Source: Phycisphaerales bacterium UBA2402 (GTDB lineage Bacteria > Planctomycetota > Phycisphaerae > Phycisphaerales > UBA1924). Taken from it: a DNA stretch of 15,077 nt. Position 1 is the stretch's first letter. The number at the start of each line of letters is the position of its first letter. The notes beneath the pieces were generated by a model that did not search any database, had not been told where the DNA came from, and saw only the letters and a list, made by a program, of their open reading frames with translations. The translations under genes were made by a program, and so were the position numbers. The DNA lies in contig DDSA01000030.1 in assembly GCA_002343715.1 (NCBI GenBank), forward strand, positions 1 to 15,077, written 5' to 3'. Below are positions 1 to 5,805 of this stretch, piece after piece.

Positions 1-55
1 CCGTGCGGCGTGCACCGTGCGGCGCTCAGCTGGCGATCAATGGGCGCTCAATGGG

Positions 56-81
56 CAGCCCGCTGCGGGCGGCGCGGGCTG
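56..81. repeat. Perfect 8-bp inverted repeat with 10-nt loop
   Basis: CAGCCCGC at 56-63 pairs with GCGGGCTG at 74-81 around a 10-nt GC-rich loop. No T-run follows on either strand, so it is not a standard intrinsic terminator. It could be a protein-binding site or an RNA hairpin; in DNA this GC-rich, chance is also possible. Confidence 0.4.
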
Positions 82-206
82 GGCGGCATACCCCCCTACG
101 GCGCTGGGCTTCGTGAATCCGCCTCGGGAGCGGTGTATTCTCACGCCCTCGCGCCGTGCGCCCATCGACGCAGAGAACAAAACCCAAACACACCCATTCT
201 CTGGTT

Positions 207-333
207 GAATCCGGGACGCATTGCGTCGTACGGCGTAGAATCCGGGACATGATCTGCGCCGGATGTGGAATCTCTGATGCGTGCATCGTCGTGATTGCGT
301 GGTGTCTTTGGCGGTGCTACGCTGAATCCGGGA
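207..333 (+). repeat. Repeated 10-mer GAATCCGGGA, three exact copies and one diverged
   Basis: Exact copies of GAATCCGGGA lie at 207-216, 238-247 and 324-333; a diverged copy, GAATCTCTGA, is at 268-277. The first three starts are 31 and 30 nt apart, about three helical turns, and the last is 56 nt further on and ends 8 nt before the ribosome binding site of the first gene. The second copy overlaps TAGAAT, close to a -10 hexamer, but no good -35 sits at the right distance. Candidates are an operator array or repeated phage promoters. The repeats are seen directly; the function is inferred. Confidence 0.5.
295..323 (+). promoter_or_regulatory. Weak candidate promoter before the first gene
   Basis: TTGCGT (295-300) and TACGCT (318-323) are separated by 17 nt, the ideal spacing for a sigma70-type promoter, and lie about 30 nt upstream of the first start codon. 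Each hexamer matches consensus at only three of six positions, so the call rests mainly on spacing and place. Confidence 0.2.
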
Positions 334-341
334 TGCGGTGT

Positions 342-350
342 GGAAGGAGG
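342..350 (+). promoter_or_regulatory. Strong Shine-Dalgarno sequence of the first gene
   Basis: GGAAGGAGG ends 5 nt before the ATG at 356. It is one of the strongest ribosome binding sites in the window, and it decides the start: the GTG at 338 in the same frame lies upstream of the site. Confidence 0.7.
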
Positions 351-355
351 CCGTG

Positions 356-583
356 ATGACGATGCCGAAGGTGCGGATGCCGAGTGGTTCGTGGAAGACG
401 ACGGCGGCGGGCGTTGCGGGGATTGTGGGGTTGCTGATGATGGCGTTTCAGGCCCAGTTTGACGAGGACCCGAAGACGGTGGCCGAGTGGTGGATGATCG
501 TCCCCGTGGTGATTTCGCAGATCGGCCTGCTGTTTGCGCGTGACAACGACAAGAGCAGCGAGCAGGTGGGGGTGAAGCCATGA
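356..583 (+). CDS. Small two-helix membrane protein, holin-like
   Basis: A 75-residue protein with two predicted membrane segments: about residues 14-31 (TTAAGVAGIVGLLMMAF region) and 46-61 (WWMIVPVVISQIGLLFA region), joined by a short acidic loop and followed by a charged tail with ARDNDKSSEQ. Size, two helices and charged C-terminus fit a class II-type phage holin, which would permeabilise the inner membrane at lysis; small membrane proteins with this kind of tail occur in many phages without proven function. I chose ATG 356 because GGAAGGAGG lies 5 nt upstream. Its stop overlaps the next start (ATGA at 580-583), suggesting translational coupling. No endolysin is recognisable nearby, which weakens the lysis assignment; a virion-associated membrane peptide is the alternative. 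Confidence 0.6.
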   Translation: MTMPKVRMPSGSWKTTAAGVAGIVGLLMMAFQAQFDEDPKTVAEWWMIVPVVISQIGLLFARDNDKSSEQVGVKP

Positions 584-807
584 AGATCGGCGACTTTGTT
601 CAGGCGAATCTGGATGATTTCAACGGGAACGGCTCGGCGCGTGTGTACGGGCTGGTGACGGGGATGGACAGCACGAAGGAGACGGTTGCCCCGCGGTTTT
701 TCATCAGGCCGCTGGTGGTGTTCGCGGACAATGGTTTTTCGGTGGAGGGCGGCGAGGTGATCGGTGATGTTCGGCTGAACGACCTGACGTACATTGACGG
801 GCTGTGA
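580..807 (+). CDS. Small hypothetical phage protein
   Basis: A 75-residue protein that I do not recognise. It starts at an ATG overlapping the previous stop by ATGA, with GGGGG at 568-572 as ribosome binding site. Composition is acidic with alternating hydrophobic stretches (GDFVQANLDDF, RVYGLVTGMD, FFIRPLVVF), which suggests a small beta-barrel or SH3-like fold. It has no signal peptide, membrane segment or cysteine. Its place between a holin-like protein and a lipoprotein could mean an accessory role in lysis or envelope interaction, but nothing in the sequence proves that. Confidence 0.6.
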   Translation: MKIGDFVQANLDDFNGNGSARVYGLVTGMDSTKETVAPRFFIRPLVVFADNGFSVEGGEVIGDVRLNDLTYIDGL

Positions 808-823
808 GCTGGGAGGGGCGGCG

Positions 824-1357
824 ATGACGGAATGGACGATGCGTTTTATCGTGTGCGTGACCGCGTGCGTTCTCGGCGGCTGCACGGTGGGTTCGCGGCA
901 GAGCCTCAGCACTTCGGAGAGGGGCGTGGAGGCCGGTGGCGGTTTGCCGAACGTGACGGAGGTGAAACCTGGGAAGGCGCAGAGCGGGGCGAACTACCCG
1001 TTGTCGGCTATTTCATCGACGCCGGAGGCGTTCTCGGCGACGAACCCCGGTTCTCAGGCGACGGCGTTCAACCCGTCGTTCGGGACGATCATGGTTCCGG
1101 GGACGTTGAAGGCGGAAAAGTTGCGGGCCTGGGTGAACCCGCAGGGCGACGACGAGATCACGGTTGAGGGTTTGGAGATCGACAACACGGCGAACTCGGC
1201 GACGGAGTGGGCCAAGAGCGTGAGCCCGGCGTTGATCGAGCAGATCAGGGCGAACTCGGCGGACTTCAAGGCGCAGGTGGAGGCGTTGCAGAAGACGGGT
1301 GAGGCGGTGGCTCCTTTGGCGTTGCAGTTGCTGCGTCAGATCGCGGGCGGGGTGTAG
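824..1357 (+). CDS. Phage-encoded lipoprotein
   Basis: A 177-residue protein. After a short N-terminus comes a hydrophobic signal sequence (MRFIVCVTACVLGGC) ending in the lipobox L17-G18-G19-C20, so signal peptidase II would cleave before Cys20 and lipid would be attached there. Residues 24-95 are Ser/Thr/Gly/Pro-rich and probably extended; residues 96-125 look beta-forming; residues 127-175 are helical. ATG 824 follows GGGAGGGG (811-818); an internal ATG at 839 would give an even more typical signal peptide but lacks a comparable ribosome binding site. Near a holin-like gene, an outer-membrane spanin-type role is possible, but no inner-membrane partner is visible. Superinfection exclusion or a minor virion role are alternatives. 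The lipoprotein call is firm, the function open. Confidence 0.7.
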   Translation: MTEWTMRFIVCVTACVLGGCTVGSRQSLSTSERGVEAGGGLPNVTEVKPGKAQSGANYPLSAISSTPEAFSATNPGSQATAFNPSFGTIMVPGTLKAEKLRAWVNPQGDDEITVEGLEIDNTANSATEWAKSVSPALIEQIRANSADFKAQVEALQKTGEAVAPLALQLLRQIAGGV

Positions 1358-1403
1358 GACGCGGGTATGATGGGTGGACCTGTCGCGGTGGTGTTGAAAG
1401 CGA

Positions 1404-2006
1404 GTGGCCGCGATGGACTACGGAGTGGACCCCGGCAACCGGGTGACGATTGGGACGCCGCGCGACGTGAAGCGGCTGGTTTCTCCCGTCATGCTGACTG
1501 GTTCGACGGACCCGGCGAACACGGAATGGATGGGCTATTCCGCCGCGGAAAGCGGGAACGCGAACGCGGTGGTGGTGCCGATCGAGGGGTGGAATACTTT
1601 CCTGATCGAGCCGGTGGGCGTTGGGAGTGACGGCGGGACGTATTCGCTGAAGATTTTTTACCGCGAGAGCAACGCGGACAAGGCTCCGTCCGGGCGTGAT
1701 GGTGTGGTGGGGTACACGCGGAACTTCATCGCGGACTACACGGTGGCTCTTGGGGGCGGAACGCGGAGTACCTTGTTCAACGGGAGTTCGACCGGGACGG
1801 GTGTGACGCTGCGGTGTGCCGAGACGCTGACGCAGGAGACGGCGAGCCCGTACCCGATCACGTCGGGTGGGATTCGGTACACGAGCCCTGGGAATGATCT
1901 TCAGGGTTTCATCGAGATCGTGGCCCCGGGCGCGGATTTGGAACTGCTGTTTGTGGCGGACGGGTCGAACGTGACGAGCATGAACGCCTTTGTGCGGAGG
2001 TATTGA
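1404..2006 (+). CDS. Probable virion structural protein, unknown function
   Basis: A 200-residue Gly/Thr/Ser-rich, predominantly beta protein without signal peptide or membrane segment. I do not recognise a family. The C-terminal part (PGADLELLFVADGSNV followed by MNAFVRRY) reads like the closing strands of a small beta-sandwich or a virion domain. The start is uncertain: GTG 1404 gives MAAMDYG and has GAAAG at 1395-1399 before it, ATG 1413 gives MDYGVDPG with no clear site. It lies 3 nt before the beta-helix gene, so the two are co-translated and may form one tail or fibre assembly. The role is inferred from neighbourhood and composition only. Confidence 0.55.
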   Translation: MAAMDYGVDPGNRVTIGTPRDVKRLVSPVMLTGSTDPANTEWMGYSAAESGNANAVVVPIEGWNTFLIEPVGVGSDGGTYSLKIFYRESNADKAPSGRDGVVGYTRNFIADYTVALGGGTRSTLFNGSSTGTGVTLRCAETLTQETASPYPITSGGIRYTSPGNDLQGFIEIVAPGADLELLFVADGSNVTSMNAFVRRY

Positions 2007-2009
2007 GCG

Positions 2010-3248
2010 GTGTCGCGTGTTGTGTCGTTTGCGACCGTCGGCGGCATGTCGTCCGGGAGCGGATCGACGGTGGCGACGGCGCGCAACCTTGGGTATGCGA
2101 TGTTGCAGAGCGATTGGGACGAGTTGCGGGTGATCCGGTCCGCGCTGGACGACCAGTACGTGATCGTGCCCAGCGGAGCGACCGGGACACAGATCAACCA
2201 GATCATCGCGGACTTCCCGACGGGTTCTTCTTCGCTGTGGAAGGTTGTGACGGGCTGTAACTCCGCGGGTGAACTGGTGGAGGGCTGCTTCCCGACCGTG
2301 ACGTGTTCCGGGTTCGGGGCGACGACCGCGACGATGCTGACGTTCAAGCCGATCCAGAGTCATGTTGAGGTGGCGAACATGGTTCTGGACGGGGCGAGCA
2401 CGAGTTCTTCCACGGGCTCGTACGGGTGCGCGAGCCCGACCGGAGAGGCCGCCCCCGGAACTGGCGGGACGAACACGACCACGGGGACGTACCGGTTCCG
2501 GTTCCGGAACGTGATCGCGAAGCGTGCGCGGCACAACCCGCTCTCGTGGTGGACCGGCCAGGCGAACGACGTTTCGTTGTACGGGTTTGAGATGATCAAC
2601 TGCCGTGTTGGGGACGGGAGCGGCGCGGCGAGCGGGAACGCGTGCGTGATGGGCAGGCCAGGCACGAACGGGAACGTGTTCAGCGCGCGGCTGGTGAACT
2701 GCGTTCTTGAGGGCCAGGTCACTGGGGTCGGGTTTTTGCAGAACACGCCCGGAAAGAACTGCTCGTCGCTTCTTGATGGTTGTGTGATGATGGGAAACAA
2801 CGCGGGCGGCGTGCAGGTGAACACGTCTGGCGGTGTGGTCCTGAACAACTGCGTGGTCACCGGTAACTCCGGCGTCGGCATCCAGTTGACGACCGCCGGT
2901 TCGATCACGGTTGTTGGTTCGACGATCACGAACAACACGACGGTCGGGCTGAACGACAGCGAATGGGACGGGTCGCGCCCGGCTGGCCGGTTCTACGACC
3001 GGTGCCTGATCTACGGGAACACCAACGGGGAGATGGCGGTGGTGGACGACGGTGAGGGCGGCGACGCTCTCCCGCTCCCCGGCGACCACGACCGGTACGA
3101 GCCCGTGTACCGTCTGGCCACCGGGAGCAGGGTTGAGAACTTCGTGCTGACGAACAAGGGTGTTTCGCGCGGGGTCGGGGTGCTGAGCGGCCCGCGCTGC
3201 GGCGCGGTCCCGACGCGGGCCCGCGCGATGATCGCGGGGTGGAGGTGA
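2010..3248 (+). CDS. Right-handed beta-helix protein, likely tail spike/fibre
   Basis: A 412-residue protein. Residues about 118-340 show a repeated pattern of short beta strands with Asn/Cys at turns (MINCRVG, LVNCVLEG, LLDGCVMMGN, LNNCVVTGNSG, VVGSTITNNT, YDRCLIYGNT), spaced roughly 22-30 residues, typical of right-handed parallel beta-helices of the pectate-lyase type. Such folds form phage tail spikes and baseplate or fibre proteins that bind, and sometimes cleave, surface polysaccharide. I see no definite catalytic site. The N-terminal 115 residues would be the virion-attachment part; the C-terminus (GVLSGPRCGAVP region) is a short tail. Start is GTG 2010 with GGAGG at 1996-2000; the ATG at 2046 has no site. 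It sits just before the terminase pair. Confidence 0.7.
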   Translation: MSRVVSFATVGGMSSGSGSTVATARNLGYAMLQSDWDELRVIRSALDDQYVIVPSGATGTQINQIIADFPTGSSSLWKVVTGCNSAGELVEGCFPTVTCSGFGATTATMLTFKPIQSHVEVANMVLDGASTSSSTGSYGCASPTGEAAPGTGGTNTTTGTYRFRFRNVIAKRARHNPLSWWTGQANDVSLYGFEMINCRVGDGSGAASGNACVMGRPGTNGNVFSARLVNCVLEGQVTGVGFLQNTPGKNCSSLLDGCVMMGNNAGGVQVNTSGGVVLNNCVVTGNSGVGIQLTTAGSITVVGSTITNNTTVGLNDSEWDGSRPAGRFYDRCLIYGNTNGEMAVVDDGEGGDALPLPGDHDRYEPVYRLATGSRVENFVLTNKGVSRGVGVLSGPRCGAVPTRARAMIAGWR

Positions 3249-3254
3249 GCGGCG

Positions 3255-3971
3255 ATGAGGCGCAATCGCTCCAACCGGACGAGCGGGAGGCTTCCAAAGA
3301 ACGACCCGACGGTGGACTTTGTGTGCCCCCGCACCCGCCAGCCGATGCAGCGTGATCCGATCAGCGGGCGGATGAAGCCGCACCCGATGTATTTTCGGAA
3401 GCCGCCGGGTTTGAGGTGGACGCGGGTTGACGCGAAGCGGACGCCGAAGCAGTTGGAGGTTCTGAGGCTGGCCCGCGTCAAGTGGCTTGCTCAGGCGCGT
3501 GAGATGCGGGAGCTCGGGATCAAGGGCAAAGGATTGGAAGGTCCGTGCAGCTTTGTGAGCATGTCGAAAATGAACAAAAGGCAGAGAGAGTTCATCAAGG
3601 AAATCAGGGAGAAGCACGCCGACCGGATCGACGAACTGGTCATGTTTTTGATGGACCTGCACAAGGACGAGACGGTGGAGCCCGCGGTGAAGGTCCGCGC
3701 GACGACCGACGCGCTGCGGCTGCTGCTGCACCCCGAGATGACCAAGAGTGAGATCAATGTCAACCGAACCGAAATCCGAAAGGTCACGTTCGACGACCCC
3801 GAGCAGGCGCGTCGTGTCGCTGCTGCCCTCGCCGGAACAGGAGAGGCTGTGGACGCCGGAGCCGGACTGCCCGCTGGCGCACCTGGCGGCCCCGCTGAAG
3901 TATCCGTCCGACTGCTACCGGGACCCGCGGTCGGGGATGACGATCCCGAAGGACGTGGTGAAGAACCTTGA
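3255..3971 (+). CDS. Probable terminase small subunit
   Basis: A 238-residue protein just upstream of the large terminase, the usual place for the DNA-recognition subunit of the packaging motor. The N-terminal 75 residues are highly basic (RRNRSNRTSGRLPK; RKPPGLRWTRVDAKR), fitting DNA binding. Residues 105-160 are helical, and the segment around VEPAVKVRATTDALRLLLHP matches the pattern of helical small-terminase domains that end in arrays of Arg/Ala/Leu. GGAGG (3241-3245) precedes ATG 3255 by 9 nt. From about residue 168 the frame overlaps the large terminase gene; the last 45 residues are a Gly/Ala/Pro-rich tail. An alternative is another DNA-binding packaging accessory protein. Family identity comes from position plus pattern, not from a diagnostic motif. 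Confidence 0.55.
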   Translation: MRRNRSNRTSGRLPKNDPTVDFVCPRTRQPMQRDPISGRMKPHPMYFRKPPGLRWTRVDAKRTPKQLEVLRLARVKWLAQAREMRELGIKGKGLEGPCSFVSMSKMNKRQREFIKEIREKHADRIDELVMFLMDLHKDETVEPAVKVRATTDALRLLLHPEMTKSEINVNRTEIRKVTFDDPEQARRVAAALAGTGEAVDAGAGLPAGAPGGPAEVSVRLLPGPAVGDDDPEGRGEEP

Positions 3972-5805
3972 GTGGCGCAAGAGGATCAAGGAGCGGGCGG
4001 ACGAGGACCCGGGGTTCGCGTCGGGACTGCTGACGCTGTGCCGGCAGTCGCCGATCCTGTTTGTGAATCTGTTTGTCGATACGCTGCGGATTCACGAGTT
4101 CACGGCGGACGGGGAGCGGAGACCAAGCGAGTTCCGGCGAAGGCCGCTGGTGACGTGGCCATGTCAGGACCGGGCGATCCTGCAACTGCACGAGGCTTGG
4201 AAAAACGGCAAGAACGTGCGGGTGGTCAAGAGCCGCGAGATGGGGTGGACGTGGCTGCTGATCGCGTACGACCTGTTTCACTTCACGCTGTTCGAGGACC
4301 GGCAGATTCTGTGGGGGAGCCGGAAGGAAGAACTGCTGTGGAAGGTGGGCGACAACGACACGGTGTTCGCCAAGTTCGAGTTCGCCATCGGGCGGCTGCC
4401 GACGTTTCTTACGCCTGAACCAATCAAGTGCAATGAGCGGCTGTTCTACAACCCGGCGACGAAGGGCAAGATCAGCGGGGAGGCGACGAACCCGAACTTC
4501 GGTCGTGGTGGTCGGAACGATCTGGTGCGGATCGACGAGGCCGCCGCGGTGGATATTTTGGACAGCATTGAGATGGCGGTCCGGGCCAACGGCCCGACGA
4601 CGATGCTGTCCACAGCAAAAGCCGGGTCTTATTTCGCGGCGCTGAGGACAAGCCCGGCGTACATCCAGTTGCGGATGCCGTGGTACGAGCACCCCGAGAA
4701 GGGGCTGGGGAGAAAGGACCTTCCCAACGACGAGTTCGAGGTGTACGTGACTTCTCCGTGGGAGAAGAAGGAAAGGGCCTCGTGCAACCCCCGGATGTAC
4801 GCCCAGGAAGTGGCGATGAACGAGGGCCGGGCGGGCGACATGGTGTTCAGCCCGGAGATGCTGCGGCGGGCACGGGTGGAGGCGCTCAAGCCGACCCACG
4901 TGGGGACCATCGAGTTTGCCAACAGCGGCGGGAACGGGAACACGCAGTCGCCCACCAGCGAGCCCGAGGAACTGGCCGAGGCCGATGAGAGGCTGATGCG
5001 GCGGCAGACGCATTTGATCCGGTGGGACGAGGACGTGCACCGCAAGAGCGGGGAGTGGATGCTGTGGTGCGACCTTGAGCCCGACGCAAACGGGAACATG
5101 AGGCCGCCCCAGGACCGGTTCTACGCGATGTTCTGCGACCCCGGCGACGGGCGGCGCTCGGCGAACTCGGCGATTGTGGTGATGGACGCGGACACGGGCG
5201 AACAGGTGGGGGAGTGGTGTTCCAGCCGGTACGGGTCGCGAGACGCGGGGCGGATTCTGTGCGCCGCGGCGCTGTGGTTCGGCGGTCCGAGGTACCCGCT
5301 GGTGGGTTGGGAGAACAACGGGATGGGCGGGAACGTGACGGAGATTCTGGCCAAGCGCCTGAAATACCCCAACTGCTACCGGGCGCGGCTGACCGGGCGG
5401 GCCGGGGCGGACCCGCTGACGCAAAGGCTCGGGTGGACAGCGACCGGGCACAAAAAGCCGGTGCTGATCGACAACTTCGCCGATGCGTGGTCCTCGGGCC
5501 GACTAACGATTCGGTCTACCGCGCTGATCGACGAGGCGGCGACGTTCATCGTGCTGGAAGACGGGAAGGTGGCCCAGGCGGAGAAGGCCGACATGACGAC
5601 CGGGGCGCGGGAGGCCCACGGGGACCGGGTGATTGCTGGCGCGGGGTGCTGGTTGATGGTGTGCGAGTCGCCCAAGACGGTACGATTGTCGCGGGTTGAC
5701 GACGGGCCGTCCGATCCGGTTCTATCGTTCGCGGGCCGGCTCAAGGCAACCCGGCGTGAAGAGGAACTGTCGAAGCGTCCGAGATGGAGGACGGTGCGAG
5801 CATGA
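3757..5805 (+). CDS. terL: Terminase large subunit (packaging ATPase and nuclease)
   Basis: A 682-residue motor protein that cuts concatemeric DNA and pumps it into the procapsid through the portal. The ATPase shows a Walker A-like segment VVKSREMGWTW (156-166, the variant seen in many large terminases) and Walker B LVRIDEAA with D260-E261, then a coupling motif TTMLSTAK near 281-288. The RNase H-like nuclease shows CDPGDG (D461), WENNGMGGN (E519) and HGDRVIA (D623), the acidic metal-binding residues. ATG 3757 is preferred, with AAGAG at 3744-3748; GTG 3748 is three codons upstream. This start lies inside the small terminase gene. A later ATG at 3937 would cut the overlap to 35 nt, but would discard the conserved-looking CYRDPRSG stretch just before it. 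The stop overlaps the portal start by ATGA. Confidence 0.9.
   Translation: MSTEPKSERSRSTTPSRRVVSLLPSPEQERLWTPEPDCPLAHLAAPLKYPSDCYRDPRSGMTIPKDVVKNLEWRKRIKERADEDPGFASGLLTLCRQSPILFVNLFVDTLRIHEFTADGERRPSEFRRRPLVTWPCQDRAILQLHEAWKNGKNVRVVKSREMGWTWLLIAYDLFHFTLFEDRQILWGSRKEELLWKVGDNDTVFAKFEFAIGRLPTFLTPEPIKCNERLFYNPATKGKISGEATNPNFGRGGRNDLVRIDEAAAVDILDSIEMAVRANGPTTMLSTAKAGSYFAALRTSPAYIQLRMPWYEHPEKGLGRKDLPNDEFEVYVTSPWEKKERASCNPRMYAQEVAMNEGRAGDMVFSPEMLRRARVEALKPTHVGTIEFANSGGNGNTQSPTSEPEELAEADERLMRRQTHLIRWDEDVHRKSGEWMLWCDLEPDANGNMRPPQDRFYAMFCDPGDGRRSANSAIVVMDADTGEQVGEWCSSRYGSRDAGRILCAAALWFGGPRYPLVGWENNGMGGNVTEILAKRLKYPNCYRARLTGRAGADPLTQRLGWTATGHKKPVLIDNFADAWSSGRLTIRSTALIDEAATFIVLEDGKVAQAEKADMTTGAREAHGDRVIAGAGCWLMVCESPKTVRLSRVDDGPSDPVLSFAGRLKATRREEELSKRPRWRTVRA

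Larger units (their letters stand above)
1..355. other. Gene-free leader region with short repeats, probable regulatory region
   Basis: I see no convincing gene here. Open frames exist in both directions, but their translations are rich in Arg, Pro, Ser and Gly and resemble no family, as expected for GC-rich noncoding DNA. The stretch starts with the direct repeat CCGTGCGGCG (1-10 and 15-24), then TCAATGGGC (37-45 and 48-56) and GGCGCTCA (21-28 and 43-50), then a perfect 8-bp inverted repeat (56-63/74-81). From 207 onward a 10-mer, GAATCCGGGA, recurs up to the first ribosome binding site. Its position just before a long co-directional gene run suggests promoter and operator functions; this is inference. 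The left end may also be a contig edge. Confidence 0.55.

Noticed and set aside
198..220. Possible tRNA T-arm (GGTTGAATCC)
   Set aside because: The loop is one base short of the TTCRANY pattern, no acceptor, anticodon or D-arm can be paired around it, and the 10-mer recurs as a simple repeat.
10..581. Open frames in the leader region on both strands
   Set aside because: Low-complexity Arg/Pro/Ser-rich translations, no good ribosome binding site, and internal overlap with the repeat cluster; nothing resembles a protein family.
1358..1403. TATGAT at 1366-1371 as a promoter for the 1404 gene
   Set aside because: No -35-like hexamer at 16-18 nt upstream; the gap between genes is only 46 nt, and read-through from upstream is a simpler explanation.
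4433..4645. A 70-codon + strand frame inside the large terminase gene
   Set aside because: Arg/Thr/Ser-rich shadow of the terminase frame without a ribosome binding site.
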